Below, one piece after another: positions 34,610 through 43,921 of a DNA stretch of 64,000 nt. This stretch comes from Streptomyces solicavernae (GTDB lineage Bacteria > Actinomycetota > Actinomycetes > Streptomycetales > Streptomycetaceae), in the NCBI RefSeq assembly GCF_029968095.1, contig NZ_JASCIR010000007.1, positions 1 through 64,000 on the forward strand, in the 5' to 3' direction. Under the pieces are notes generated by a model that was not told the DNA's origin, ran no database searches, and worked only from the letters and a program-made list of their open reading frames with translations. The stretch's first letter is position 1. Every line of letters begins with the position of its first letter. The position numbers and the translations under genes are program-made.

Positions 34610-35095
34610 TCAGCGCCAGGGCTCGGAGACGGAACGGAGGGTGGTGGCGGTGGCGACGGCGGCGGTGACGGCCTCGTGGCCCTTGTCCTCGCTGGAGCCC
34701 TCGATACCGGCGCGGTCCAGGGCCTGCTCCTCGGTGTCGCAGGTCAGCACGCCGAAGCCGACGGGGACGCCGGTCTCGACGGAGACCTGGGTGAGGCCGT
34801 TGGTCACGCCCGCGCAGACGTAGTCGAAGTGCGGGGTGCCGCCGCGGATGACTACGCCGAGGGCGACGACCGCGTCGTAGCCGCGCTCCGCGAGGACCTT
34901 GGCGACGACCGGGAGCTCGAAGCTGCCGGGCACGCGGAGCAGGGTCGGCTCGTCGATGCCGAGCTCGCGCAGGGCGCGCAGGGCGCCGTCGACGAGTCCG
35001 TCCATGACCTGCTCGTGCCACTGGGCCGCGATCACCGCGACTCGCAGGTCGCTGCAGTTCTCCACGCTCAGTACGGGTGCGCCCTTGCCGCTCAC
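34610..35095 (-). CDS. ribH: 6,7-dimethyl-8-ribityllumazine synthase
   Basis: 161-residue lumazine synthase, penultimate step of riboflavin synthesis, condensing the RibD product with 3,4-dihydroxy-2-butanone-4-phosphate. Signatures are [38 protein letters not shown] with the catalytic His, and [17 protein letters not shown]. The distance to ribBA is 81 bp and contains three 16-bp repeats; a RBS-like GAGAGACGTG precedes the ATG. Confidence 0.97.
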   Translation of the reverse strand: MSGKGAPVLSVENCSDLRVAVIAAQWHEQVMDGLVDGALRALRELGIDEPTLLRVPGSFELPVVAKVLAERGYDAVVALGVVIRGGTPHFDYVCAGVTNGLTQVSVETGVPVGFGVLTCDTEEQALDRAGIEGSSEDKGHEAVTAAVATATTLRSVSEPWR

Positions 35096-35122
35096 GTCTC
35101 TCCTCGGGGTGTGCTGTCCGGT

Positions 35123-35170
35123 GTCTTACGGGTTGCTCGTCTTACGGGTTGTTCGTCTTACGGGTTGCTG
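35123..35170. repeat. 16-bp triplicate in the ribBA-ribH spacer
   Basis: Three exact-length copies of GTCTTACGGGTTG(C/T)T(C/G) at 35123-35138, 35139-35154 and 35155-35170, between the ribBA stop and the ribH ribosome-binding site. In the mRNA each copy reads AACCCGTAAGAC. No known regulatory role. Confidence 0.9.
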
Positions 35171-35176
35171 GTGCTG

Positions 35177-36442
35177 CTACTGCGCGTCGAGCCAGGGCAG
35201 TTCGTGGCCCATGCGGTCGCGCTTGGTCTGCAGGTAGCGCAGGTTGTGCTCGCCCGCCTGTACGGGCATCGGCTCGCGGCGGGTGACCTTGAGGCCGTGG
35301 GCGGTGAGGGCCTGGCTCTTGTCGGGGTTGTTGGTGAGCAGGCGCAGGCTGCGTACGCCGAGGTCGGCGAGGATCTGCGCGCCCGCGGCGTAGTCCCGCG
35401 CGTCGGCGGGCAGGCCGAGTTCCAGGTTGGCGTCGAGGGTGTCGCGGCCGCGCTCCTGCAGGGCGTACGCGCGCAGCTTGGACAGCAGGCCGATGCCGCG
35501 CCCTTCGTGGCCGCGCAGGTAGACGACGACGCCGCGGCCCTCCTCGGTGATGTGCCGCATGGAGGCCTCCAGCTGGGGCCCGCAGTCGCAGCGCAGGGAG
35601 TGGAAGACGTCGCCGGTGAGGCATTCGGAGTGGACGCGGACGACGACGTCCTCGCCGTCGCCGATCTCGCCCTGGACGAGGGCGACGTGCTCGACGCCGT
35701 CGACCGAGGAGCGGTAGCCGTACGCGGTGAACTCGCCGTGGGCCGTGGGGAGTTGGACCTTGGCCTCGCGGTGGACGGCCGGTTCGCCGGAGCGTCGGTA
35801 GGCGATCAGGTCCTCGATGGAGATGATCGTCAGGCCGTGCTTGCGGGCGAACGGGATCAGCTCGGGCAGGCGGAGCATCGTGCCGTCCTCGCCGGCGATC
35901 TCCACGATGGCACCGGCCGGGCGCAGGCCCGCGAGCCGGGCGAGGTCGACGGCGGCCTCGGTGTGGCCGTTGCGGACGAGGACGCCGCCTTCGCGGGCGC
36001 GCAGCGGGAAGATGTGGCCGGGGCGGACGAAATCGCCGGGCTGCGCGTGACCGTCGGCGAGGAGTTGCAGGGTGGTGGCGCGGTCGGCGGCGGAGATGCC
36101 GGTGGTGACGCCGTGCGCGGGGCCCGCGTCGACGGAGACGGTGAAGGCGGTCCGCATCAGCTCGGTGTTGTGCTCGACCATCTGCGGGAGTTCGAGGCGG
36201 TCGAGCTCGTCGCCCTCCATGGGCGCGCAGATCAGGCCCCGGCACTCGCTCATCATGAACGCGATGATCTCGGGGGTGGCCTTCTCGGCGGCGACGATCA
36301 GGTCGCCCTCGTTCTCCCGGTCCTCGTCGTCGACCACGACGACGGGGCGGCCCGCGGCGATGTCGGCGATGGCCTGCTCGATCGGGTCGAGGACCAGGCT
36401 CTCCGCGTCCTCGCGGTCGTACCAGGCAGGTGCGGTGCTCAT
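35177..36442 (-). CDS. ribBA: Bifunctional 3,4-dihydroxy-2-butanone-4-phosphate synthase/GTP cyclohydrolase II
   Basis: 421-residue fusion that supplies both precursors of riboflavin. The RibB half (1-200) has [20 protein letters not shown], the acidic metal/substrate loop, and [14 protein letters not shown]. The RibA half has the zinc motif [20 protein letters not shown] with three Cys, and [18 protein letters not shown] plus NPDKSQAL. The ATG at 36442 overlaps the stop of ribM (ATGA). Both halves appear intact, unlike some Streptomyces paralogues where one is degenerate. Confidence 0.97.
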   Translation of the reverse strand: MSTAPAWYDREDAESLVLDPIEQAIADIAAGRPVVVVDDEDRENEGDLIVAAEKATPEIIAFMMSECRGLICAPMEGDELDRLELPQMVEHNTELMRTAFTVSVDAGPAHGVTTGISAADRATTLQLLADGHAQPGDFVRPGHIFPLRAREGGVLVRNGHTEAAVDLARLAGLRPAGAIVEIAGEDGTMLRLPELIPFARKHGLTIISIEDLIAYRRSGEPAVHREAKVQLPTAHGEFTAYGYRSSVDGVEHVALVQGEIGDGEDVVVRVHSECLTGDVFHSLRCDCGPQLEASMRHITEEGRGVVVYLRGHEGRGIGLLSKLRAYALQERGRDTLDANLELGLPADARDYAAGAQILADLGVRSLRLLTNNPDKSQALTAHGLKVTRREPMPVQAGEHNLRYLQTKRDRMGHELPWLDAQ

Positions 36443-37095
36443 GCCGTTGCTCCTTCCAGGGCGGGTGCCGTCACGCGGGAGCGCAGCCACCAGTCGCGCA
36501 TCCCCCACAGGACGAGGGCGAGGTAGATCACGTAGACCAGGCCGGAGAAGGCGAGGCCGCTGTTGAAGGCGAGGGGGACGCCGACGAGGTCGACGAGGAG
36601 CCAGGCGAACCAGAACTCCACCAGGCCACGGGCCTGGGCGACCATCGCGACGAGGGTCCCGACGAAGATGTACGCGTCCGCCCAGGGGCTCCAGGACAGG
36701 GACGGGTAGGCGGTGAAGAGCCCGCCGACGGCGAGGGTGCCGACGGCCGCGGCGGCGAGGAGTGCGCCGCGCTCCTTCCAGGTGGCGAACCGTACGGCGA
36801 TGGTGCCGTCCTGGGCCTGCTGCCTGCCGCGGCTCCACTGCCGCCAGCCCCACAGGGCGACGCCGATGACGAGCAGCTGCTTGCCGACGCCGCCGGAGAG
36901 CTGCGCGGAGGCGTACGCGCCGACGAGGATCAGGCCGGACAGGAACTGGGCGGGCCAGGTCCACACCGAGCGGCGCCAGCCGAGGGCGAGGGCGGCGAGG
37001 CCGATGGTGTTGCCGATCATGTCGGACCAGATGACGTGCTGGCCGAAGGCGCTGAAGGCCTCGGCGTGCAGCCAGCTCAGGGCGCTGGTGCTCAC
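36439..37095 (-). CDS. ribM: PnuC-family vitamin transporter, probable riboflavin transporter RibM
   Basis: 218-residue PnuC-fold membrane protein with seven or so helices; [33 protein letters not shown] sequence (for example [17 protein letters not shown]) and [19 protein letters not shown] are typical. Classical PnuC proteins carry nicotinamide riboside, but this gene lies inside the FMN-riboswitch-headed rib operon and overlaps ribE and ribBA, the placement of RibM, the riboflavin facilitator known in Streptomyces and Corynebacterium. Substrate call therefore rests on context plus family knowledge. Confidence 0.85.
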   Translation of the reverse strand: MSTSALSWLHAEAFSAFGQHVIWSDMIGNTIGLAALALGWRRSVWTWPAQFLSGLILVGAYASAQLSGGVGKQLLVIGVALWGWRQWSRGRQQAQDGTIAVRFATWKERGALLAAAAVGTLAVGGLFTAYPSLSWSPWADAYIFVGTLVAMVAQARGLVEFWFAWLLVDLVGVPLAFNSGLAFSGLVYVIYLALVLWGMRDWWLRSRVTAPALEGATA

Positions 37096-37700
37096 TTCGC
37101 CGCCTCCGCGGCCCGGTCGCCGAGGAGGCGTTCGACGTACTTGGCGATGACGTCCACTTCGAGGTTGACCGGGTCGCCGGGCTGCTTCAGGCCGAGCGTG
37201 GTCAGGGCGAGGGTGGTGGGGATGAGGCTGATGGTGAAGGAGGCGGGCCCGGCGTCGACGACGGTGAGGCTGACGCCGTCGACGGTGATGGAGCCCTTCT
37301 CGACCACGTACCGGGAGAGCTGGGCGGGCAGCGAGACCTTCACGATCTCCCAGTTCTCGGACGGCTTGCGCTCCTCGATCGTCCCGACGCCGTCCACATG
37401 CCCCTGCACGATGTGGCCGCCGAGCCGGGCGCCGACCGCCGTGGGCCGCTCCAGGTTGACCCGGGAGCCCTCGCTCAGCGCGCCGAGGCTGGAGCGGTTC
37501 AGCGTCTCGGCCATTACGTCGGCGGTGAACTCGTCGCCCTCGTGCTCCACGACGGTGAGGCAGACCCCGTTGACGGCGATGGAGTCGCCGTGCGCGGCGT
37601 CCTGCGTGACGACGGGGCCGCGCAGACGGAAGCGGGAGGCGTCGCCGAGGTTCTCGACGGCGGTGACCTCACCCAGCTCTTCGACGATTCCGGTGAACAC
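37092..37700 (-). CDS. ribE: Riboflavin synthase alpha chain
   Basis: 202-residue riboflavin synthase that dismutates two lumazines to riboflavin. It has two tandem barrel repeats, each beginning with the family motif: [11 protein letters not shown] at the start and [12 protein letters not shown] after residue 95, with NGVCLTVVE and DGVSLTVVD as the paired substrate strands. Starts with GTG at 37700 preceded by AAGGAG that lies inside the last codons of ribD; the stop of ribD is one base upstream, so translation is tightly coupled. It overlaps ribM by 4 bp. Confidence 0.97.
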   Translation of the reverse strand: MFTGIVEELGEVTAVENLGDASRFRLRGPVVTQDAAHGDSIAVNGVCLTVVEHEGDEFTADVMAETLNRSSLGALSEGSRVNLERPTAVGARLGGHIVQGHVDGVGTIEERKPSENWEIVKVSLPAQLSRYVVEKGSITVDGVSLTVVDAGPASFTISLIPTTLALTTLGLKQPGDPVNLEVDVIAKYVERLLGDRAAEAAK

Positions 37701-37701
37701 T

Positions 37702-38862
37702 TCAGCGCTCCTTAGGGGAGGAGGGGACGGCGGGAACGGAAGGTACGGCGGGTACGGCGGGTACGGCAGGAACGGCAGGTACGGCGGTGATGCGCAGATC
37801 GGGGCCGATGCGGACGGTCTCGGTGATGTCGAGCCGCAACGCGTCGGCGATGGTGCCGATTCCGGCCTCGCCGAGTGCGGCGGGGCCCGCGCCGAGCAGG
37901 ACGGGCGCGAGGTAGCCGACGACGCGGTCGACGGCCCCGGCGGCGGTGAACGCACCGGCGAGGGTGGGCCCGCCTTCGAGGAGTACGGAGCGGACGCCGC
38001 GGGCGTGGAGGGCGGCGAGGAGGGACGGGATGTCGATGCCCCGGCCGCCCTTCGCCCGCGGCAGCATCCAGTGCTCACCGGCCCCGGTCTCGACGAGCAA
38101 GTCGACGTCCAGGTCCTCGGCCACCACGACGAGGGTCTCGGCGGCGCCGTCCAGGACGCGGGCTCCGGGCGTGACGGACCCGGCCTCGGTGTCGACGACC
38201 ACCCGCAGCGGCTGCACCGCCCCCTCGATCCCGCGCACCGCGAGATGCGGGTCGTCGGCGCGCTGCGTACCGGAGCCGACGACGACGGCGTCCGACTCGG
38301 CGCGCAGCCGGTGGACGTCGGCGCGGGACTCGGGCGAGGTGATCCAGCGGCTGCTGCGGTCGGCGGCGGCGATGCGGCCGTCGAGGGTCGCGGCGTACTT
38401 CCAAGTGACGTACGGGCGGCCGGACTTGGCGGCGCTCAGCCAGGCGATGTTGCCCGCGCGGGCCTCGTCCTCCAGGAGTCCCTGCTCGACGTCGACGCCG
38501 AGTGCGCGCAGGGTGTCGGCGCCGCCGGTGGCGGTGGGGGTGGGGTCGCTCACGGCGTACACGACGCGGGCGATACCGGCGTCGAAGAGGGCTTCGACGC
38601 AGGGCCCGGTGCGGCCGGTGTGGTTGCAGGGTTCGAGGGTGACGACGGCGGTGCCGCCGCGGGCCCTGCCTGCGGCGGCGCGCAGGGCGTGCACCTCGGC
38701 GTGCGGTCCGCCGGCGCGCTGGTGGTAGCCCTCGCCCACCACGGTTCCGGCGGTGTCGAGGATGACGCAGCCGACGACCGGGTTGGGGCTCGTGGCGCCG
38801 AGTGCGCGCGCGGCGAGCGTGATCGCCTGCCGCATGGCGGCTGCTTCGGCTGCGGTGGCCAC
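37702..38862 (-). CDS. ribD: Bifunctional diaminohydroxyphosphoribosylaminopyrimidine deaminase/reductase
   Basis: 386-residue RibD carrying the zinc-dependent deaminase (GGPHAEVHALRAA and TLEPCNHTGRTGPC) and the NADPH reductase domain (KYAATLDGRIAAADRSSRWI, VLLEGGPTLAGAF). It is the first gene after the FMN riboswitch. The last 25 residues, AVPAVPAVPAVPAVPSVPAV and onward, are a proline-valine-alanine tail encoded by a 9-bp repeat at 37727-37790; the enzyme core ends before it, so the tail is a recent extension that probably does not matter for catalysis. Confidence 0.97.
   Translation of the reverse strand: MATAAEAAAMRQAITLAARALGATSPNPVVGCVILDTAGTVVGEGYHQRAGGPHAEVHALRAAAGRARGGTAVVTLEPCNHTGRTGPCVEALFDAGIARVVYAVSDPTPTATGGADTLRALGVDVEQGLLEDEARAGNIAWLSAAKSGRPYVTWKYAATLDGRIAAADRSSRWITSPESRADVHRLRAESDAVVVGSGTQRADDPHLAVRGIEGAVQPLRVVVDTEAGSVTPGARVLDGAAETLVVVAEDLDVDLLVETGAGEHWMLPRAKGGRGIDIPSLLAALHARGVRSVLLEGGPTLAGAFTAAGAVDRVVGYLAPVLLGAGPAALGEAGIGTIADALRLDITETVRIGPDLRITAVPAVPAVPAVPAVPSVPAVPSSPKER
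37727..37790. repeat. 9-bp tandem repeat coding the RibD tail
   Basis: About seven copies of GGTACGGC(G/A) with small changes. Read on the minus strand they give Ala-Val-Pro triplets at the C-terminus of RibD. The unit keeps frame. Confidence 0.9.
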
Positions 38863-38960
38863 CGGGTCCTCCTGCCTCTTCGGGCACGGACTCCGGGGCT
38901 GTCGATGTCGACAGTTCTGACGGGCGAGGAACGCTGAGCACCGGGGACGCCGGACGACGG

Positions 38961-38979
38961 CCGTCCTGACTCAGGACGG
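38961..38979 (-). promoter_or_regulatory. Hairpin in the rib leader, possible expression platform
   Basis: CCGTCCTGACTCAGGACGG is a perfect palindrome between the FMN aptamer and the ribD start, about 100 nt before the start codon. It could be the switching or terminating hairpin of the riboswitch; there is no U-run, as is usual in high-GC actinomycetes. Confidence 0.4.
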
Positions 38980-39016
38980 ACCGACGGCGCGGCATACACG
39001 GATGTGCCTGCCCGCC

Positions 39017-39143
39017 GCGCACTGCCTCCCATCCGGACTTTCACCGTCGGTGCAGGAATTTCACCTGCTCAACCGGCCACTGGATGCGGACGGGTCGCGG
39101 ACTGTTACCGCCGGTTCGGAATTACACCGACCCCGGAGTGCGC
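39017..39143 (-). ncRNA. FMN riboswitch (RFN element)
   Basis: On the minus strand the conserved RFN cores are present in order: ATTCCGAACCGGCGGTAACA, then GTCCGCGACCC, GTGAAATTCCTGCACCGACG and GTGAAAGTCCGGATGG. The closing P1 stem pairs GCGCACT (39143-39137) with AGTGCGC (39023-39017) perfectly. It heads the ribD-ribE-ribM-ribBA-ribH operon, with a 150-nt expression platform before ribD. Binding of FMN is expected to lower expression of riboflavin synthesis and uptake. Confidence 0.96.
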
Positions 39144-39320
39144 TGCTGCTGTTACCCGGTCAGTGTGCCACGGCTGATCGTCACCCATGCGGGCGACCGC
39201 CTGTGGGCTGGCTCACAGTGCCGGGAAGTCGCGACTTCGCCAGATCGGACAGATCCGACCCGATTCCGGGCACAGCGGTCCGGGCCTGACCCCGGCGGGG
39301 GCTCTGGCACGCTGTCGCCC

Positions 39321-40223
39321 GTGACGACGACGCCCGCGCTCGCTGCCGAGTTCGAGACCCATCGGCCCCGCATGTTCGCCCTCGCCTACCGGCTGCTCGG
39401 CTCCGCCGAGGAGGCCGACGACGCGGTGCAGGACGCATATCTGCGCTGGTCGGGTGCGGTACGTGCGGATATCAGGGAGCCGGCGGCGTGGCTGGCGAAG
39501 GTCGTCACCAACCTCTGCGTCAACCGGCTGACGTCGGCGCGCGCCCGCCGCGAGGAGTACGTCGGGCCGTGGCTGCCCGAGCCGGTGGTGACCGGGGCGG
39601 GCGCGCTCGGGCCCCTCGACTCTGCGGAGCAGCGGGACTCGGTGTCGACGGCGCTGCTCGTGCTCCTGGAACGGCTGACCCCGGCGGAGCGCGCGGTGTA
39701 CGTGCTGCGGGAGGCGTTCGCGTACCGCCATCGGGAGATCGCGCAGGTTCTGGAGGTGACGGAGGCCAACGCGCGGCAGCTGTACGGCCGGGCGGTGCGC
39801 CGGGTGGCGGCGCGGACGCCGCGGTTCGTGCCGCGTCCCGAGCAGCAGCGCGGGCTCGTGGAGTCGTTCATCGCGGCGGCGCGCGAGGGCGATGTGGCCG
39901 GTCTGGAGAAGCTGCTCGCGGACGACGTGACCTGGTGGGGCGACGGCGGCGGCCGGATCACGGCGGCGCGGCGGCCGATCGTGGGCCGCGAGAAGGTGCT
40001 GCGGTTCCTGGCCGGTTCGGCGGAGCGGTTCCTGGTCGGCGTCGAGCTGGAGTCCGTGGAGGTCAACGGCTGGGCGGCGCTCGTGGCGTACCTGGGCGGC
40101 GAGCTGATGGCGGTGGCCTCGTTCGACGTACGGGACGGGGTGATCGCCGACGTGCGGGTGGTGGTCAACCCGGACAAGCTCACGTTCGTACGGCGGCAGC
40201 TGGAGGCGCCTGGCCGCGGCTGA
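39321..40223 (+). CDS. ECF41-type RNA polymerase sigma factor (SigJ-like)
   Basis: 300-residue extracytoplasmic-function sigma factor of the ECF41 group. Region 2 (MFALAYRLLGSAEEADDAVQ) and region 4 (YRHREIAQVLEVTEANARQL) are followed by a SnoaL-like C-terminal extension with the diagnostic WWGDGGGRI and VNPDKL motifs that regulate activity in cis, in place of an anti-sigma factor. GTG at 39321 is chosen because it starts the conserved TPALAAEFETHRPRMFAL; the ribosome-binding site is weak. The next gene encodes the NAD(P)-dependent epimerase that typically partners ECF41 factors, preceded by a matching -35 element. Confidence 0.93.
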   Translation: MTTTPALAAEFETHRPRMFALAYRLLGSAEEADDAVQDAYLRWSGAVRADIREPAAWLAKVVTNLCVNRLTSARARREEYVGPWLPEPVVTGAGALGPLDSAEQRDSVSTALLVLLERLTPAERAVYVLREAFAYRHREIAQVLEVTEANARQLYGRAVRRVAARTPRFVPRPEQQRGLVESFIAAAREGDVAGLEKLLADDVTWWGDGGGRITAARRPIVGREKVLRFLAGSAERFLVGVELESVEVNGWAALVAYLGGELMAVASFDVRDGVIADVRVVVNPDKLTFVRRQLEAPGRG

Positions 40224-40240
40224 GGTTTTTCCGGCGCGGC

Positions 40241-40269
40241 TGTCACATCCGGGCGCGCTCGCCGGTTCT
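40241..40269 (+). promoter_or_regulatory. Candidate ECF41-dependent promoter
   Basis: TGTCACA (40241-40247) matches the known ECF41 -35 element exactly. The expected -10 CGTC would start about 16 bp later; the sequence there is CCGGTTCT, a weak match. It lies 80 bp before the epimerase start, the usual ECF41 target position. Confidence 0.55.
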
Positions 40270-40326
40270 CAGCTGGTGACGGGCGCTCCACCCGGGGGCG
40301 CCCCGACCCGAAGGGACCGAACGACC

Positions 40327-41064
40327 ATGACCACGATCCTGGTGACCGGTGGCACCGGCACCCTCGGCCGGTTCGTCATCGAGCGGCTGCGGGCGGGCGG
40401 CGGGCACGAGGTGCGGGAGCTGAGCCGCCGCTCCGAGCAGTACCCGGTGGACCTCCGCACCGGCGCGGGCCTCGCGGACGCCGTCGCCGGGGCGGAGGTG
40501 ATCGTGCACTGCGCGTCGACGCCGAAGGCCGGTGCGGACGAGGTGGCCGCGCGCCACCTGATCGACGCGGCCCGCTCGGCCGGAGTGCGGCACCTGGTCT
40601 ACATCTCGATCGTCGGCATCGACCGGGTGCCGCTGCCGTACTACCGCACGAAGCTCGCGGTGGAGCGGCTGATCGAGGAGTCCGGGCTCGGCCACACCGT
40701 GCTGCGGACGACCCAGTTCCACGACCTGGCCCTGACCTTCGCCCGCGGCCTGACGAAGCTCCCGGTGGCGCTCGTGCCGACGGGGGTGCGGCTGCAGCCG
40801 ATCGCGGTGGACGAGGTCGCGGGGCGGCTGGTGGAGCTGGCGCTGGGCGAGCCGGTGGGGCATGTTCCGGAGATGGGCGGGCCGGAGGTGCTGAGCCTGG
40901 ACGCTGTCGTACGGGCGTATCTGCGGGCGTCCGGCAAGCGCCGCCCGGTGCTCGGCGTCCGGCTCCCGGGGCGGCTGTCCGGCGCGTTGCGGGCGGGCGG
41001 TCTGCTCACGCCTTCGAACGCGGTCGGGAAGGGGACGTTCGAGGAGTTCCTGGGGCGGGGCTGA
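40327..41064 (+). CDS. NAD(P)H-binding oxidoreductase/epimerase, ECF41 partner
   Basis: 245-residue atypical short-chain dehydrogenase with the nucleotide-binding TGGTGTLGRFVIERL at the N-terminus (residues 7-21) and a NmrA-like body (YRTKLAVERLIEESGLGHTV). ECF41 sigma factors are linked to carboxymuconolactone-decarboxylase, oxidoreductase or epimerase genes of this kind, so this is the probable target gene; the metabolite handled is unknown. AAGGGACC precedes the ATG at 40327. A dispersed-family hairpin follows. Confidence 0.88.
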   Translation: MTTILVTGGTGTLGRFVIERLRAGGGHEVRELSRRSEQYPVDLRTGAGLADAVAGAEVIVHCASTPKAGADEVAARHLIDAARSAGVRHLVYISIVGIDRVPLPYYRTKLAVERLIEESGLGHTVLRTTQFHDLALTFARGLTKLPVALVPTGVRLQPIAVDEVAGRLVELALGEPVGHVPEMGGPEVLSLDAVVRAYLRASGKRRPVLGVRLPGRLSGALRAGGLLTPSNAVGKGTFEEFLGRG

Positions 41065-41074
41065 CTCTCCCGCT

Positions 41075-41140
41075 CCTCAATCGCCGGAGGCTGATTTTCA
41101 GCCCCTCCGGCGATTTCAGCCCCTCCGGCGATGGAGGAGG
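41075..41140. repeat. Dispersed intergenic palindromic element
   Basis: CTCCTCAATCGCCGGAGG, then CTGA-TTTT-CAG and two direct copies of CAGCCCCTCCGGCGAT. The segments pair into a hairpin that could end the epimerase transcript. Same family as 30127-30165 and 61635-61760. Confidence 0.7.
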
Positions 41141-41205
41141 CCCGTCCGGCAGGACTTTCGGGAAGGGTGGGTAGGGGGCAGGCACGTCCCCTGGGAGGGG
41201 CCGCA

Positions 41206-42420
41206 ATGGGCGAACCGGACTACGGCAGACGGCAGTTGAGGCGGGCGCGGTACGCCGTGGCCGCCGTGTTCTGCGTGCACGGCTCGGTGACGGGTTCGTT
41301 CGCGACGCGGGTGCCGTGGATCCAGGAGCACACCGGCGTGAGCGCCGGCCAGCTCGGCCTCGCCCTCGCGTTCCCGGCGATCGGCGCCTCCGTCGCGATG
41401 CCGCTCGCGGGCGCGGTCAGCCACCGCTTCGGCGCCCGCTCCGCGCTGCGCGGACTGCTCGCCCTGTGGACGCTCTCCCTGGTCCTGCCCGCCCTCGCCC
41501 CGAACCTGCTCACCCTCTGCGCCGCGCTCTTCGTGTACGGGGCGGCCTCCGGGATGTCGGACGTCGCGATGAACGCGCTCGGCGTGGAGGTGGAGAACCG
41601 GCTCGGCCGCTCGATCATGTCCTCCTTGCACGGCATGTGGAGCACGGGCGCCCTGATCGGCTCGGCGGCCGGCACGCTCGCCGCGCACCTCGGGGCGGAC
41701 GCCCGGCTGCACCACGCCCTGGCCGCCGCCGTCCTGACCGTGCTCGGCCTGCTGCTCTGCCAGGGCGTGCTCGACCTGCGCTCCACCCCGGACGAGGAGC
41801 CGCCGCCGCGCTTCGCGCTGCCGCCGAAGTCCGCCGTGCTGATCGGGCTCGTCGGGTTCTGCGCGGTGTTCGCGGAGGGCGCGAGCCTGGACTGGTCGGC
41901 GGTGTACCTGCGGGACGAGCTGGCGGCCTCGGCCGGGCTCGCGGCCGCCTGCACGACCGCGTTCGCGCTGACGATGGCGGTGGCGAGGATCGCGGGCGAC
42001 CGGGTGGTCGACCGGTTCGGGGCGGTGCGCACGGTCCGCGTCGGCGGGGTGCTCGCGACCGTCGGCGGCCTCCTGGTGGTGACCTCGGCGCACCCGGCGC
42101 AGGCCATGGCGGGTTTCGGCTGCCTGGGGCTCGGCATCGCCGTCGTCGTACCGCTGGCGTTCGCGGCGGCGGGGCGCAGCGGCGACAACCCGAGCCCGGC
42201 GATCGCGGGCGTCGCCACCATCACGTACACCTCGGGTCTGATCGCGCCCTCGGCGATCGGCGCGATCGCGGACGCGACGTCGCTTGTGGCGTCGTTCGGC
42301 CTGGTGACGGCGCTGGCGCTGGGGCTTGTGGTGTTCGCCGGGGTGTTGCGGGGCAAGGACCGCGCACCGTTGCAGGCACCCGGCACCTCCCCGGCACCCC
42401 GGGCCGACCGCAGCGCTTAG
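41206..42420 (+). CDS. MFS transporter
   Basis: 404-residue transporter of the major facilitator superfamily with about 12 helices. RVPWIQEHTGVSAGQLGLAL and GMSDVAMNALGVEVENRLGR are typical of the YbjJ-like (FucP-related) group; the substrate is unknown. GGGAGGGG lies 8 bases before the ATG at 41206, so upstream starts are rejected. It is followed by the uracil permease gene 45 bp downstream on the same strand. Confidence 0.9.
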   Translation: MGEPDYGRRQLRRARYAVAAVFCVHGSVTGSFATRVPWIQEHTGVSAGQLGLALAFPAIGASVAMPLAGAVSHRFGARSALRGLLALWTLSLVLPALAPNLLTLCAALFVYGAASGMSDVAMNALGVEVENRLGRSIMSSLHGMWSTGALIGSAAGTLAAHLGADARLHHALAAAVLTVLGLLLCQGVLDLRSTPDEEPPPRFALPPKSAVLIGLVGFCAVFAEGASLDWSAVYLRDELAASAGLAAACTTAFALTMAVARIAGDRVVDRFGAVRTVRVGGVLATVGGLLVVTSAHPAQAMAGFGCLGLGIAVVVPLAFAAAGRSGDNPSPAIAGVATITYTSGLIAPSAIGAIADATSLVASFGLVTALALGLVVFAGVLRGKDRAPLQAPGTSPAPRADRSA

Positions 42421-42465
42421 CATGGCCCCTGCTCATTTACACATGAACGAAAGTGAACCCCGGCC

Positions 42466-43842
42466 ATGAACCTCGGCGTCCGCTGGAAACTCCACGGCGA
42501 CGGCCGCACCCCCGCACCGGGCGCCGTGGTCCGCCCCGACGAACGCCTTTCCTGGCCGCGCACGGTCGGGCTCGGGGCGCAGCACGTGGTCGCGATGTTC
42601 GGGGCGTCGTTCGTGGCCCCCGTCCTCATGGGCCTCGACCCCAATCTGGCGATCATGATGTCCGGCGTCGCCACGGTCATCTTCCTGCTCGCGACCCGCG
42701 GCACCGTCCCGTCGTACCTGGGCTGTTCGCTGTCGTTCGTCGGTGTGGCCGCCGTGGTGCGGGCGCAGGGCGGGTCGAGTGCGACGGTCACGGGGGCCGT
42801 GTTCGTGGTCGGCGCGGCCCTGTTCCTCGCGGGCCTCGCGGTGCGGAAGTTCGGGGCGCGGATCATCCACGCCGCGATGCCGCCGATCGTCACGGGCGCC
42901 GTGGTGATGCTGATCGGCTTCAACCTGGCCCCGGTCACGGCCACAACGTACTGGCCGCAGGACCAGTGGACCGCGCTGCTCGTGATGCTCTTCACCGGCC
43001 TGGCCGTGGTCTGCCTGCGCGGCTTCTGGTCCCGCATCGCGATCTTCCTCGGGCTGATCTTCGGGTACGGGATCTCCTGGCTGTTCGACCGCCTCTTCGG
43101 CAAGATCCACTCCCCGGCGGGCGGCGCGGAGGCGGTCGACCACTGGCGGCTCGACCTGTCCGCCGTCGGCGAGGCGGACTGGTTCGGTCTGCCCTCGTTC
43201 CACGCGCCGAGCTTCGAGTGGTCGGCGATCCTCGTCGCGCTGCCCGTCGTCGTCGCCCTGATCGCCGAGAACGCCGGGCACGTCAAGGCCGTCGGCGAGA
43301 TGACCGGCGACGACCTGGACGGCAAGCTCGGCACCGCGATCTCCGCCGACGGCGCGGCCTCCATGCTGTCCACCGCGGTCGGCGGCCCGCCCAACACCAC
43401 GTACTCCGAGAACATCGGCGTCATGGCCGCGACCCGGGTCTACTCGACGGCGGCCTACTGGGCGGCGGCCGGGTTCGCGCTCCTCTTCGGCCTGTGCCCG
43501 AAGTTCGGCGCGGTCGTCGCGGCCATCCCGGGCGGCGTGCTCGGCGGCATCACGGTGATCCTGTACGGAATGATCGGCCTGCTCGGCGCGCAGATCTGGA
43601 TCAACGCCAAGGTGGACCTGCGCAATCCGCTGAACCTCGTACCGGCGGCCGCGGGCATCATCATCGGCGTCGGCAACGTGTCGATGAAGTTCACCGACAC
43701 GTTCGAGCTGAGCGGCATCGCCCTGGGCACGATCGTCGTCATCACCGGCTACCACGCGCTGCGCGCCATGGCCCCCGCCCACCTCAAGACGCAGGAGCCA
43801 CTGCTCGACGAGGGCACGTCGCGGTACGGCACCAAGGACTGA
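42466..43842 (+). CDS. NCS2 uracil/xanthine permease
   Basis: 458-residue nucleobase:cation symporter-2 family permease with 14 predicted membrane segments. QHVVAMFGASFVAPVLMGLD begins the first repeat; ALIAENAGHVKAVGEMTGDD contains the conserved Glu of the substrate site and TAVGGPPNTTYSENIG is the second signature. Best match in mind is UraA-like uracil permeases; xanthine cannot be excluded. It has a 14-residue N-terminal stretch before the membrane domain. The 45-bp upstream gap may have its own start signals. Confidence 0.94.
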   Translation: MNLGVRWKLHGDGRTPAPGAVVRPDERLSWPRTVGLGAQHVVAMFGASFVAPVLMGLDPNLAIMMSGVATVIFLLATRGTVPSYLGCSLSFVGVAAVVRAQGGSSATVTGAVFVVGAALFLAGLAVRKFGARIIHAAMPPIVTGAVVMLIGFNLAPVTATTYWPQDQWTALLVMLFTGLAVVCLRGFWSRIAIFLGLIFGYGISWLFDRLFGKIHSPAGGAEAVDHWRLDLSAVGEADWFGLPSFHAPSFEWSAILVALPVVVALIAENAGHVKAVGEMTGDDLDGKLGTAISADGAASMLSTAVGGPPNTTYSENIGVMAATRVYSTAAYWAAAGFALLFGLCPKFGAVVAAIPGGVLGGITVILYGMIGLLGAQIWINAKVDLRNPLNLVPAAAGIIIGVGNVSMKFTDTFELSGIALGTIVVITGYHALRAMAPAHLKTQEPLLDEGTSRYGTKD

Positions 43843-43921
43843 GCGCCGGTCGTTCCCCCGTTTCGGGGACGCTCGCGGCTCGGTCGGCCGTGGTTGCGGC
43901 TCGGGCTGTCACGCTGCGTGC

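Noticed and set aside
36439..37095. Nicotinamide mononucleotide transporter PnuC
   Set aside because: Location within the FMN-riboswitch rib operon argues for RibM, so NMN transport is not the preferred call.
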